From positions 131,858,714 to 131,922,713 of the forward strand of contig CM057460.1 in the NCBI GenBank assembly GCA_030035585.1: a DNA stretch of 64,000 nt, in the 5' to 3' direction. A program made the translations under genes and the position numbers. Source of the DNA: Dugong dugon. Lineage: Eukaryota; Chordata; Mammalia; Sirenia; Dugongidae. A model generated the notes under the pieces. The model was given only the letters and a program-made list of their open reading frames with translations. It had not been told where the DNA came from and ran no database searches. Below, one piece after another: positions 33,481-45,627 of this stretch (the first letter of the stretch is position 1; every line of letters starts with the position of its first letter).

Positions 33481-34226
33481 ATGTGTAGTTTTATTTGTCT
33501 GTCTGTAGCAAATTCAGCACTCATAAGGTAAAATCCTCATTCAGGGAAAAACCTTACTTTAAGCAATGTGTCTGCTCTGGCATTTCACATTCTAACAAGC
33601 CCTGTCACCCCAGAGGTGTCATATAAGATTTTATTTGAAAAGAATTGTCCACTTTAAAAATCCATCTTGAAAAGCACTGTTTTGGGCCTGTCTACAAAAT
33701 GGCTAACTTCCTAGATTTCTCCAAATTATAGACTCAAATGGCTAGATAATTTTTAAAGGTTTTATTGGTTTGAGTTTCTCAGTTTCTTTTTCCCTGTTAT
33801 GGAGGATAGCAAAGTTTTAATTTACAACCAATATAATCCTGACCACTTTTCACATTTCAATTTTCCATCTAGAAAAGGTGATTTTGAAAAATGGTGAGAT
33901 TGTGTTTCCATGGGCAGGAATTATATGTCAGCAAAGTCGTATTCTTTGAATACTATCACCGAACTTTTCACCAGTACTGTTCGTTGTGAGGCTCAGAGTG
34001 CTCTGAAATGTAAAATTCAAGCTTCAGTGATATAAAATAGAACTGTGTCTAACACTCATCTTTTCTAGCTCTTCTCATAGCGTATGAAAAAGCACGTTTT
34101 GAAGGCTAAAGAGAAACTTCAGTAAACATCCCATCTGCTCTCCAGTTATCACTAAGAGCTTTTAGTATTAATTACACCAGAACTGATTTCATTCTTTTGT
34201 TTTTGCACCATGCTGTACAGATGGAG
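33481..34226. other. Unannotated stretch
   Basis: No gene or confident repeat seen. Moderately AT-rich. Confidence 0.4.
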
Positions 34227-34372
34227 GAACCTTCATGGCACAGTGGTTGAGAACCCGGCTGCTAACCAATAGGTCAGCAGTTTGAATCCACCAGCCACTC
34301 CTTGGAAACCCTATGGGGCAGTTCTACTCTATGAGTCGGAATTGACTCAGTGGCAATGGGTTTGGTTAGGTT
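34227..34372 (+). repeat. AfroSINE (short form), GGTTT-type tail
   Basis: Head GAACCTTCATGGCACAGTGG, GTCAGCAGTTTGAATCCACC, CCTATGGGGCAGTTCTACTC, terminus GAGTCGGAATTGACTCAGTG and tail GGGTTTGGTTAGGTTTT. Little diverged, so among the younger copies. Confidence 0.95.
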
Positions 34373-34609
34373 TTGGATACAGATGGAAAATTTTAACAAC
34401 ATTCTATCAAACTGTCAATTATCTGTAGGCCTGTGCCCCTAAAACTTATCCAGTAGAATTATTGGGGCACAGTCTTGCTCACACCACACTGGAGCCCATA
34501 GAGACTTTGATGTTGGTAATTTCTGCAATCAGAATCCTCCAGCTCAAGGCCACCATTTCTGTGCTTTCTAGTACATCTCTGGGATTGACTTGTTTTGCTT
34601 TAGGGATTA

Positions 34610-34655
34610 AATAAATCTACAACTATTTCCTGATTTAAAAAAAAAAAAAAAAAAA
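34610..34655 (+). other. Poly(A) tract with an upstream AATAAA
   Basis: AATAAA at 34610-34615 lies 21 bases before a 19-base A-run (34637-34655). This spacing is that of a processed transcript end, so 34.4-34.65 kb could be the 3' end of a retrocopy. I recognise no parent gene and found no convincing target duplication. Confidence 0.3.
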
Positions 34656-35535
34656 CCTGCAATAGCCTATAGAGACTCATACATACGACCATCGATTAAG
34701 GTTGGAGATCAAGGCTAGGTCTTAAATTTTCACTACAATTTCATTTTTGCCATGCTCATGCAGTTTACTGCTAGCACATTCTGCATGCTTTTGAGCAATT
34801 TAGGAAAAAGGAAACACTGCTACGTAGATGAATCACAAAACCCCTCTTTCTCCAAGCTGACTAGTGAATGACATGTTTTGAGAACTGGAGGACTGGCTAA
34901 ATTTCAGCCTTCACTTACCCTCAACCAGGTAACTCTCTTCTGGGCACAACTTGCAAAATCACGTGGTGGTCCTGCCTATACATCTGGCCCCTTCCACAAA
35001 CAGTATTAAACCACTTGCTTTAAAGATCTAATTATCTGGCAGCTACCATAAAAAGGTAGCAGACTCAACTGCCACTTGAATAAAGATCTTCTAGGTATGC
35101 TGATTTTTTTAAGTTCTGTAATATTACATCACAGAATCTTCTTTATAGAACCACGATGTAGCACTCAGCCTTGGGTGTTTACTCTGCCTTGGGTGTTTAC
35201 TGAAGATTGCAGCAACAGACAGCAATACATAGTTTCTTAATTTCTAGGGAGCTCCTGAAGATAGTGTTATTTATAAACTACATTTTAAAAAGTATCACTT
35301 ATAAAAAACTGTTTTACCTTTCAGAACCAAGAAATTTCTGTTTCTTATGCAGTATTGAAATGCTTTCTTTTATTAGAAAGAACTTGTTGTAATATTTAAA
35401 TTTAAAATGTAAATAATTTTGTTTCTTGAGAAAGTTGGAAATTCCTAGTGTCTGTGTTTTTTTTTTAATGTAGCTTTACACAACTGGAGTCTATGTAGTT
35501 CTAGGTCTAGATATGTACATGCATATATCTATATA
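34656..35535. other. Unannotated stretch
   Basis: Nothing recognised. It contains a tandem pair of CTTGGGTGTTTACT at about 35170-35200 (17-20 bp unit, two copies). Confidence 0.4.
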
Positions 35536-35537
35536 TT

Positions 35538-35742
35538 ATTGTTGTTGTTAATTGCCATTGAGTCGAGTCTGACTCATAGCAACCCTATGTTTGCAGAATA
35601 GAACTGCTGCATAGGGTTTTGAAGGCTGCGACCTTTCAGAAGCAGATCACCAGGCCTGTCTTCTAAGGTGCCTTGAGATGGGTTCCAACTACCAACCTTC
35701 TGGCTGGTAGTCAAGCATTTAACTTTGTGCCACATAGGACTC
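35538..35742 (-). repeat. AfroSINE (longer form), AAC-type tail
   Basis: Antisense: (GTT)n, GAGTCGAGTCTGACTCATAG, GCTGCATAGGGTTTTGAAGG, the middle insert with CTTTCAGAAGCAGATCACC, and the head reversed as TTGTGCCACATAGGACTCC. Confidence 0.93.
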
Positions 35743-35889
35743 CATCCTTACGTTACATATAGGGTTTCTTTTTCCTCTTTATATTTTATTCTGCTTCATA
35801 TGTGGTTTTATTGTATCTGTGTTCTGTTTTCAATTTAATTCAACTTATCATTAATAATACAATTAATTGAACATTTACTGATATGTTAA

Positions 35890-36020
35890 AAAGACATGTG
35901 GACTAGGTTTCAGGAGCTCTAAGTTCAAATATTGAACCTATCATTTATTAGCTTTATGACTTTGAGAAGCTTATCAGCAGTTCTGGGGATCCACTTATGC
36001 AAAATAAAGAGTTTGGTTAT
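35890..36020 (+). repeat. MIR SINE fragment
   Basis: CTAGGTTTCAGGAGCTCTAA, CATTTATTAGCTTTATGACT and GAGAAGCTTATCAGCAGTTC follow the MIR 5' to core order. Confidence 0.6.
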
Positions 36021-36208
36021 ATATTATTCTAATTCCTGTGGTTTCGTTTGATTCTGAAAATTGGGTTTTTAGTATACCATTGTATTTCAATCCATTAAAT
36101 ACTAAGTAGGAGAAATATGAGCCATATCTGAGAATTAGGTCATTGAAAATTTGAAATCATTTAGTATTGCTTGAATTAACAGTGTTTGTATTGTGTATTG
36201 TGAGTAAA

Positions 36209-36412
36209 TGGAACCCTGGTGGTACAATGGTAAGTGTTCAGCTGCTAACCAAAAGATTGGCAGTTAGAACTCACCAGCAGCTGTAGGAGAAAAGAACTGG
36301 TGATCTGCTCCCTTAAAGATGATAGCCTAGGAACCCTAAAGGACAGTTCTGCTGTGTCCTGTAGAGTTGCCGTAAGGTTACTGTGAGTCAAAATCGACTG
36401 AATGGCACACAA
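36209..36412 (+). repeat. AfroSINE (longer form), AAC-type tail
   Basis: Head GGAACCCTGGTGGTACAATG, AACCAAAAGATTGGCAGTTA, the middle insert CTGATCTGCTCCCTTAAAGA-like, terminus GAGTCAAAATCGACTGAATG and tail CACACAACAACGACG. Confidence 0.93.
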
Positions 36413-36914
36413 CAACGACGTACTGTAGGTATTTCAAATTTAGAAGTCTTGTACATGGATACTATTGAAGAATCATTTTAGAACTTATTCTACTTGGAAA
36501 CTGGTAATACTAGAAAATATTTTAAGCCTAGGTTGTGGTAGTTAGAGATTTATTTAGAGATTTAGAATTCTTACTACAGAGTACAGGAGCTTTTCAATAA
36601 GAATTAATCATTTTACCATATTCAGATTTTTTTTAACTTTAGTATTATGTAAGCATTTCTGTGTCCTTTGGATTTTTTTTTGTAAGTGTAGAAACCGCAA
36701 GTTTAAATAACTGTTTCTGAAAATAATCCATTCTTTCAACAGAACAAAGTCACTGAGGTCTTCTCAACACTTAAATGTTGAAAAATCATTAGAAATAAAT
36801 TGGGCCAAATATGGGCCAAATCACATTCTTTCTTTATGTAAACAGCATATGGTTGTAGAAAGATAACAGACATTTGGAAGTATTACAAATAGGATCAGCA
36901 CTCTACCAGTGTGT
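36413..36914. other. Unannotated stretch
   Basis: AT-rich, nothing recognised. Confidence 0.4.
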
Positions 36915-36924
36915 TTTTGACGTA

Positions 36925-37080
36925 TATCCGGTGCCGTCGAGTCAATTTCTGCTCATAGCGACCCTATAGGACAGAGTAGAACTGCCCCACGGGGTTTCCA
37001 AGGAGCAGCTGGTGGATTGAAACTGCCAACCTTTTTGGTTAGCAGCCAAGCTCTTAACCACTATGTCACCAGGGCTCTGC
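36925..37080 (-). repeat. AfroSINE (short form) with target duplication
   Basis: Antisense: GGTGCCGTCGAGTCAATTTC, CCCTATAGGACAGAGTAGAA, AAGCTCTTAACCACTATGTC, ACCAGGGCTC. The flanks ttttgacgta (36915-36924) and ttttgacata (37081-37090) differ by one CpG-to-CA change and mark the target duplication. One of the youngest-looking copies. Confidence 0.95.
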
Positions 37081-37090
37081 TTTTGACATA

Positions 37091-39384
37091 GGAGATCTTT
37101 TTTTAAAAAGGTATACTTGTCATTAGACCCTAATGTAACTTCCATATATAACTTTGAATATGATTTGGCATATCTATTATTTAAGTAAAATTAGTCACTT
37201 TTTTGGGAAATAATTGAGTAATGATTTTTTAAAACCCATATCTAAATCCCTTTGACAATAACACTAAATGCTAATATCTTCCAATTGTTCTTACATGCTC
37301 AGTTTTTGTAAGGAACTTTACTGCTTGTTCTATCTGCTTGTATAGTCAATTATTATGTCAGAGTAAATATGCAGGCTTCATCTGATACTTTGGTAGTTTT
37401 TTGTTTGGGTTATTTTTGGATTACAGCACCACACGGTACAAACTGACATGGAATATTTTAGTTTCTTGTGTCAGTAATCCATACTGGATTGTAGCAGTTC
37501 CTGTGGAGCTGGTACTCCGATGATCCAGGTATATGAGCTTGGATTGAAATCTTAGCTAAGCTTTCCAATTTCTTCATGTGTGAAAGATTAGAATTTAACT
37601 GAAAAAAAAAATATTTTAAATTTTATTTTAAGGCTAAGTATAACCTTGGAAAATGAAGTGGTAAATTGGTATAATTCACAAGTCATTGTAATGAAATGAC
37701 ATTTTTAGGCTGTATATATTCTGTATATGGAAACTAGCCCATTCAGTTTAGTGAGTCTGATTAACCTTGCCTAAATGTGGAAAAACATTTGAAAACTGGT
37801 AGTTTCAAAAAGAACTGATTCAGCTGTGTTTAACTGGATTTCTGATTGATCAGAATGTGGTATGGAAAGATCGTGAGTGTTTAAAATAAAGCCTGACTCC
37901 AACTCCTATATCTGCCACTTACTAGCTGTGAGATCTCTAGCAAATCTCTAGCCTTACATATGAAATAGAAATAACACTTGCCACTTAAGGATTTGTGGGA
38001 TAGAAAAATAGAAGGGAATTTCCTATGAAATTGCTTTGTTAATTTTAAAGTGTGTTACAAACCTTAGTAGTTATCTTACAAAAACCCAATACATCTAAAA
38101 TATCATTCTATTTCGTTGTTTTGAGTATTGGGCTTTTTATAAGTGCAGTTAACTTTATAATTGCATCACCCATGGATTTCTTTCACAGCATTTTGACATT
38201 TCAATTTATTCTGAGTCGTTTTCCCCCTGCATTTTGACAGGGCTAATTTATCCTGTTCACACATGGATCATAGCATAGTCTGTATTAAACGTGTAAACCA
38301 TGGTTTGGTTAACCGGGTTGTATGACTCTCCGCCTGCCCATTCCACTGGATGATATCAAAAGACTAACTTGGCTCTGTGTACTTTTATATTCTGATACTG
38401 TTTTTACCAACAGTGTAGAATTTGATGGCCCCTCTAATATTGAGAACAAGTGTTATTTTGCTGTGATGTGCTGTTGACTGATGGAAGTGTTTTTGATCAT
38501 TGATTTCAGAATATGATTATATCCATGAATAAAAAACAAAGTGAGAAATTGAAGCAATCATCTATTGATTTAAAACTGATTAATTTTTAGACACTATATA
38601 GATGTGCATGCTATAAAAATTTTCAGTTTCTAAGGTCATACACTTTACAGTAAACTTCTCTTGTATCTCTGTCTCCAAGCCACTCACTTCTCCTGGGAAG
38701 CAATAACTGTTAAAATGTTCTAGAATAGCTTCCCATACATATTCTAGAAATAATTCTCTTTGAATTCAATCAGAAAGGCACTTTCATGCTAACTTAGCCA
38801 ACAGGGTATTGTTCTTTGGTTTTACTATGGCCGTTGATGTATTAATCTTAAATGGGTAAAAATGTGATTTTCTTATATGTCTCATGAAGTTCTATCAATT
38901 GTTTTTTTCTTTCTCTTTCTAAGAAATACTCCACTCCTGCACAATTTCTAAATCAACAGCTTTTCAACAGTTTCTGTTTGCTTTTTCATGTTTATCAGAT
39001 AAGTTTGCTTTATATTTTCATGATTATCATATCGTATGAATTGATGTAGAACGATACATCCATTTCCTATGCCTCATATCTCGTGTATGGCATTTAACCA
39101 TGCAAGGACACTCTTGTGTCTACTAATTGGCAGCTTGGGCCCTTAACTTAAAAATACATGCTCAGTCTATGCCATTGGTTTTTTGGTCTAGTTTCTTTTT
39201 TCTCTGAAGCACAGTTTGCTTGCCTAAGGCCCTGACAATTTGTCTAGCTTTCATAGGGCCTCTTACATGAGGGAATGGACCTTACCTTGGGTCTTCCTAC
39301 CCGTTAATCTTCCTACCACTGTGCTTTATCCATCACATTTGACCTCTTCGATGAGAATACCTGCCTGCAATAAAGAGTTCACAG
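37091..39384. other. Unannotated stretch with one MIR remnant
   Basis: About 37870-38010 looks like a MIR (ATATCTGCCACTTACTAGCT, GAAATAGAAATAACACTTGC). The rest is unrecognised, without a gene-like frame. A phrase like an old L1 UTR occurs at about 38680-38760. Confidence 0.45.
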
Positions 39385-39893
39385 AGCATGGTAGGATGAT
39401 ATTAAGACAACTTTGATGTCCAAGTTACATCTGACCCAAGCCGTGATCTTTTCAATTACCTCAAATGCATGTGAAAGCTGGACAATGAAAAAAGAAGACA
39501 GAAGAACAATTGATGCATTCAAATTATAGTGTTGGTGAAGAATACTGAGTATACTGTGAACTACCGACAGAATGAACAAACCAGTTTTAGAAGAAATCCA
39601 ACAATAATGCTCCTTGGAAGAAAGAATGGCAAGACTTTGGCTCTCTTACTTTTGACGCATCATCAGAGAAGACCAATTGCCAGAAAAGGACATCATGTTT
39701 GGTAAAACAGAAGATCACCGAAAATGAGGGAAACCCTCAATGAAATGGATTGACACACTAGCCACAACAATGGACTCAAACATACCACCTATCATGAAGA
39801 CGGTGCAGGACTGAGCCATGTTTTGTTCTGTAATACATAAGGTCTCCATGAATTGGGACCTACTCGATGGTGACTAACAACAGTAACAACAAG
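39385..39893 (+). mobile_element. RTE (BovB-like) LINE 3' fragment
   Basis: Sense orientation: CAAGTTACATCTGACCCAAG, GTGAAAGCTGGACAATGAAA, GCTCCTTGGAAGAAAGAATG, CAGGACTGAGCCATGTTTTG and terminus CTACTCGATGGTGACTAACA with an AAC tail. It covers only the region downstream of the RT palm and carries several stops. It is older than the copy at 9.4 kb by divergence. Confidence 0.9.
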
Positions 39894-40712
39894 GGCTAGC
39901 CCTGTGCAATAAATGATCTATCACTTTGGACCAGGCCCTATCTTATCCAGGTCAACTCCCCTTTCTACGCATCCCTACTGAAGTCCAACACATTTATTGA
40001 ATGAAGCTACAGAATTTATATCAATTGTAGGAGATTTGTATGGTTGCAAGGTCCATTTCTAATATATGACAAAATTTTTAATTTAATTAAATGAACGTAC
40101 TAGGATGCTGCATTGTTTTGTGGTTGTTAATGCATTATCAACATGTGTTGTAAAGGTGAATACAGCTTTGTGCTGTGATATATTTGCTTCTCTGCGTATT
40201 ACTCATATTTTAATAGGGACATCTGGAGAATACTGAAAAACTGGTCCACATAGGACCAGGCAGTTTACAACATGAACAGGGATGTCAAATGTCAGTACAT
40301 GGACCATAATAAGCTTGATTTCCCAAAATACAGGTTGGCACCCACCCCCCAGCCCCTGAGAGAGTCTTGATCAATAGGACTGAGGTAGAGCCCAATAATT
40401 TGTACTTTTTGAAATCTCTCTTATTAATAAGGTTTCACAGTTAGTGAAGAATTACTGCCCCATAGAGCAAGTGATGAACTTTCTGTCATTGTTTATGATC
40501 AAGAATATGGGAAATTTATGGGAAAGATCTTTCCTGAAAGAAACCAAAATAAAATTGTTTGGGAAAAAATGACTTTTTAATGTCCTACATAGAAAAGAAT
40601 ATTAAGGACCAACTCCTCTCCCTTAGCCTCCCCATTCTTTCCACCATGTAATCGTGAAAACCCATCCCAAATAAAAAACAATGTTCAATATTTGATTTAT
40701 TTTCCATGTTGT
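39894..40712. other. Unannotated stretch
   Basis: No gene or confident repeat. Confidence 0.4.
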
Positions 40713-40741
40713 ATGGTGTGATGGTTAAGATTGTGTGTCAA

Positions 40742-43044
40742 ATTGCAAAAGCCAAAAGTCTGTTAATTGGGTAAAAGACAGTCTCTTTAACAAATGGTGC
40801 TGCTATAATTGTGTATCCATCTGCAAAAAACTGAAACAAGACCCATAAATCACACCACGCACAAAAACTAACTCAAAATGGATCAAAGACTTAAATATAA
40901 AATCAAAAATGATAAAGATCATGGAAGAAAAAGTAGGGACAACGCTAGAAGCCCTAATACATGGCATAAACAGAACATGAACCATAAGTAACAATGCACA
41001 AGCACCAGAAAAGAGATTAGATAACTGGGAGTGCCTAAAAATCAAACACTTATACTCCTCAAAAGACTTTACCAAAAGAGTAAAAAGACAACCTACAGAC
41101 TGAGAAAAAAATTTTGGCTACAACAAATTCAATCAACGTCTAATCTCTTAAATATACAAGATACTGCAAAACCTCAACAACAGAAAGACAAATAACCCAA
41201 TTAAAAAATGGGCAAAGTATATCAGAAGGCACTTCACCAAAGAAGACATTCAGGCAGCTAACAGACACATGAAGAAATGCTTATGATCATTAGCCATTAG
41301 AGAAATGCAAATCAAAACTACAATGAGATATCATCTCACCCCAACAAGGCTAGCATTTATCCAAAAAACACAAAATAATAAATATTGGAGAGGTTGTGGA
41401 GAGACTGGAACACTCATACACTGTTGGTGGGAATGTAAAATGGTACAACCCCTTCGGAAATCGATTTGGCGCTTCCTTAAAAAGCTAGAAATAGAAGTAC
41501 CATATGATCCAGCAATTCCACTTCTTGGAATATAGCCTAGAGAAATAAGATCTGTCACATGAATAGATATATGCACACCCATGTTCATTGCAGCACTGCT
41601 CACAATAGCAAAAAGATGGAAACAACCTAGGTGCCCATCAGTGGATGAATATTCACACAATGGTATATTCACACAATGGAATACTACACAATGATAAAGA
41701 ACAACGATGAAGCTGTGAAACACCGTATAACATGGATTGAATGGGCCTTATGGAGAGCAACTTTAGTCAGTCACAGAAGGACAAATATAAGACTACTATT
41801 ATAAGAACTCAAGAAAAGGTTTAAACACAAAAGAAAACATTCTTTAATGGTTACGAGGGTGGGGAGGGAGGGTGAGGGTTATTTACTAACTAGATAGTAG
41901 ACAAGAATTATCTTAGGTGAAGGGAAGGACAGCACACACTACAGGGCAAGTCAGCACAGCTGAACAAAACCAAAGCTAAGAAGTTTCCTGAATACAACCA
42001 AACACTTTGAGGGACAGAGTAGCAGGGATAGGGTTCTGGGGACCATGCTTTCAGGGGACATCTAGGTCAATTGGCATAACAAAGTTTTTGAAGAAAATGT
42101 TCTGCATCCTACTTTGGTGAGTGGCATCTGGGGTCTTAAAAGCTAGCAAGCGGCCATCTAAGATGCATCAATTGGTCCCAACCACCTGGAGTAAAGGGGA
42201 ATGAAGAACACCAAAGACACAAGGAAAGTATTGGCCCAAGAGACAGAAAGGGCCTCATAAACCAGAGACTTCATCAGCCTGAGACCAGAAGAACTGGATG
42301 GTGCCCAGCTACTACCAATGACCACCCTGACAGGGTACACAACAGAGAGTCCCTGATGGAGCAGGAGAAAGGTGGGGGTACAGAACTCAAATTCTGGTAA
42401 AAAGACCAGACTTAATGGTATGACTGAGGCTGGAGGAACCCCAGAAAGCATGGCCCCCAGACTCTCTGTCAACCCAGTACTAAAACAATTTCCAAGGCCG
42501 ATTCTTCAGACAAAGATTGGACTGGACTATGGGACATAAAATGATACTTGTGAAGAGTCTGTTTCTTGGCGCAAGTAGATACATGAGACTAAATGGGCAG
42601 CTTCTGTCTGGAGGTGAGATGAGAAGGCAGAGAGGGTTAGGAGCTGGTTGAATGGACATGGGAAATCAGGGGTGGAGAGGAGGAGTGTACTGTCACAGTA
42701 TGGGGAGAGCAATTGGGGTCACATAACAATGTATGTATAAATTTTTGTATGAGAGACTAACTTGAAATGTAAACTTAAACTACAGCAATAAAAAAAAAAA
42801 AACATAAAAAATCATCTATGAGACCAAACAGTCAACAATTACTTTAAAACAAGGATGAGATGATAAGGGGGCAGGGAAACTAGATTCATGAAAATAAAAA
42901 AAAAACAGAACGGAAATGATGAGAATGTTCATGCATTGTGAAGAATATAACCAGTGCCATTGAACAATTTGTGTAGAAATTGTTGAATGGTAGCCTAAAC
43001 CTTCACTGAAAACACAATAAATATCATTAAACAAACAAACAAAA
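40742..43044 (+). mobile_element. L1 LINE, 5'-truncated in ORF2, with perfect 15-bp target duplication
   Basis: It is flanked by aagattgtgtgtcaa at 40727-40741 and 43045-43059, identical on both sides. The first 800 bp encode the C-terminal third of ORF2 in broken frames. The 3' UTR (about 41540-42790) is long and not human-like. An A-run lies at 42789-42803, yet about 240 bp more (including CCTTCACTGAAAACACAATAAA) lie before the duplication, so there are two tail-like ends. It is inserted into an LTR-like repeat. Confidence 0.93.
40800..41535 (+). pseudogene. L1 ORF2 C-terminal pseudogene
   Basis: The region downstream of the L1 reverse transcriptase in several frames. The clear part (41305-41535) has the cysteine-containing segment around [21 protein letters not shown] (the C-terminal zinc-knuckle-like domain of L1 ORF2p), then [20 protein letters not shown] and a premature stop. 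No RT active site is present. Not functional. Confidence 0.85.
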
Positions 43045-43479
43045 AAGATTGTGTGTCAACTTGGCTGGGCCATAAGTCTCAATGGTTTGGCAGTTGTATG
43101 ATGTTATGATCGCTTGCATGTTGAGATTTGATATTATGTGATCTCCCCCATCATGGGATCTGCTGTGATTAGCCAATCAGTTGAAAGAGTTTCCTTGGGT
43201 GTGTGGCCTGCATCAAATATAAGTGGACATTCTGGCAAGGCTCGGGGGCTTTTTGCTCGCTTTGGATCCTGCAGCTGGCTCCTGTTCATCTGACTTTCAG
43301 TTCTTGGGACTTGAACTAGCAACTTACTTGAGGTCTTGCCTGCATTGAGCATTGCAATGTTTATGTAATAAAGATTTATTTTCTGGGAAGAGATAATGAA
43401 ATAAAATCCATGGTTTTGAACACAGAAGGGGGGCAAGCATACTACAGCATATTGAAGATGTCCATTAGAAGACTATAAA

Positions 43480-43745
43480 AGAGGTGACACAGTCAGAACA
43501 TTAGCTCACAAATGAGTAGCAGACAAATGCTATGGTATTGTATGGTGTCCTAGAGTGATCAGGAAAGGGTTCATAAAAGAGATGGGAATAAAGCTGAAGT
43601 TTGAAGGTGGGTGGGAATCTGCTAGATAGAAAATAATGAATGCCAGATGAGTGGTTGCAACAAAGGGACCTGTCTGGGAACAGCTGGGTAGGTGGTAAAT
43701 GTAAAGGAATCATTGTAAATAAAATTGGGAGAGTATTATGACTTC
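43480..43745 (+). repeat. Probable ancient L1M-type repeat piece
   Basis: Phrases GGATTCATAAAAGAGATGGG-like, GAATAAAGCTGAAGTTTGAA and AGACAAATGCTATGGTATTG fit the same long mammal-wide repeat seen at 10.9 kb. Short and diverged. Confidence 0.35.
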
Positions 43746-43747
43746 AT

Positions 43748-43942
43748 GGAGCCGTGGTGATGCAGTGGTTAAGCACTCAGTTGCTAACTGAAAGGTTAGT
43801 GGTTTGAACCCACTGGCTGCTCCAGGGAGAAACGTGGCAGTCCGCTTTTGTAAAGATTACAGCCTTAGAAACCCCACGGGGCAGTTCTAGTCTGCACTGT
43901 AGGGTCATTATGAGTCGGAATCAACTCAACGGCAATGGGTAG
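43748..43942 (+). repeat. AfroSINE (longer form)
   Basis: Head GGAGCCGTGGTGATGCAGTG, B-box GGTTTGAACCC, middle insert GTGGCAGTCCGCTTTTGTAA, body CCCACGGGGCAGTTCTAGTC, terminus GAGTCGGAATCAACTCAACG and tail GGCAATGGGT. Well preserved; the pol III A/B box spacing looks intact. Confidence 0.95.
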
Positions 43943-43959
43943 TATAACTTCTATGAAAC

Positions 43960-44555
43960 AAGCAAAAAAAAAAAATTTCAAACCTGGTTTAAAAAAGTGG
44001 GGATTATTGGATTATTGTGTCTTAAAATTCTGGGGGTAGGATTCACTTCAGGCATGTCTTATTAGGGCCTGAAATGTCCAGGACCTGGTTTCTCTGATAC
44101 TGTTTCTAGACTGTATCCCAGGGTTTGTTTCATTCCCAGGTCATAGTCTTTACATCTTTCATTACCAAATCCAGGAGGTACAAGAACCTCTTAAGTAAAT
44201 TCCATGGAAGGGAAATAAAACTCTTCATCCTAAAAGCTCCAGCACACATCTCTAAATGGCTTACCTGACTATGTCTTAGCCAGTTACTTGTGGTTAGATA
44301 GAATGGGATATATTGAATGGATTATGCCGATCATCCCATTCTTAAAACTGTCATTGTAATACACTCACCTGAACTAATGAAAATGAGAATGAAATGAATT
44401 TATCAAGGGAAATCAAGGTATTGTTAATGGAAGCAGTGTGGAATAGATAATGAAAAGTCAACCACCAGATGTCCTCCACAGGTAGATATATTGGGTCAGA
44501 TCTATAATGTAGTGAGTGAGGAAGTTTAGATGGTTTTCAGTAGAAATATAATCTG
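43960..44555. other. Unannotated stretch
   Basis: Nothing recognised. Confidence 0.4.
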
Positions 44556-44559
44556 ATGA

Positions 44560-45565
44560 AAAGAGTAATGAAAAAGCGTAACATTCAGATATCCTATATG
44601 CAGGGAATTCTACTACTAGGTAATTTACCAAGGGAAACTCTTGTACATGTACGGTAGGAGATGTACAATAATACCCATAGCAGCATTATTCATAATAGCA
44701 AAACTGAAAACTATCTAAATGCCCATCAAGCCAAAAGTAGATGAACAATTTGTTGTATATTCACAAAATGATACCACAGTCAAAATGAATAAACTATAGC
44801 AACATGAAGCAATACGGATAAATCATAATAATAAATTGTTAAGTAAAAAGATGAATTCTTAAAGATTATAAACTCATTTTGTAAAGTTAAAAACAATGAA
44901 TTTTTAAAATGTATCGTTTTTAAGAATAATATGAATGCAAAAAAATTATATAAAGAAGAGACAGGAAATAAATAAATGAATAAGTGATATAGATGGCAAT
45001 GTTATATGATTTGGTAAAAATAAAGCAGTATAAGATGATAGAGCATACTGGGGTGGAGATGTTGCAATACCGTTTTAGATATGATGGTGACCAAAGTCTT
45101 CTCTTAGAAGGGATATTTGAGCAGAGAATGAATGGAAGTGAAGGACCAAGCCATGTGGATGACAAGGTAGAAGTCTGTTCAGGGCAGAGTGAGCAGTAAA
45201 TGCAAAGCCCTGTAGTAGGAGTACACTGGGTGTATTCCAAGAACTTTAGTGAAGGCTGTGTTGCTGAAGTGGAGAGAGTACAAGGAAGAATGGGAGGATA
45301 TAAGATCAAAATTATAGAGGAAGGTAAAGATCATATAGGGCTATCAAAGCCATTATAAGGAAGCCATTATAAGGACTTGGCTAATAAAATCGGTAAGATA
45401 GGAATCCATTGGAGAGTTTTGAGCAGAGGGGTGCCATATTTTTTAAAGAATCGCTCTAGCTGCTTTGTGAAGAAAGGTGAAGAGAAAGTCAAGATTGGAT
45501 CAGGAGAGGAGATATCAGTTAGAAAGCTTTAAAGCCATCCAAGTGAAGGATAGTGGTGCCCTGTG
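44560..45565 (+). repeat. Ancient L1M: ORF2 end plus long 3' region
   Basis: 44590-44860 reads like the end of an L1 ORF2 in decayed form (TAATACCCATAGCAGCATTA, AAATGCCCATCAAGCC). From about 45030 the long repeat motif series follows (GATATTTGAGCAGAGAATGA, GGATACATTGGAGAG-like, GGATCAGGAGAGGAGATATC). It then stops at about 45565 where a MaLR LTR starts, and resumes at 48540. Confidence 0.55.
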
Positions 45566-45627
45566 AAAGGGTGATTGATACGGTTGTCTATGATTTTGGG
45601 AAAAGTATTCCAAAATTTAGTGGTTTA

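Larger units (their letters stand above)
40713..43430 (+). mobile_element. LTR-like repeat, split by an L1
   Basis: The left piece (about 40713-40741) starts TGTATGGTGTGATGGTTAAG. The right piece (43045-about 43430) continues AACTTGGCTGGGCCATAAGT, GTTTCCTTGGGTGTGTGGCC, CAAGGCTCGGGGGCTTTTTG and then an AATAAA-type signal near 43368. The U3/R-like layout suggests a solo LTR. The family name is not certain, and the right boundary is approximate. Confidence 0.6.
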
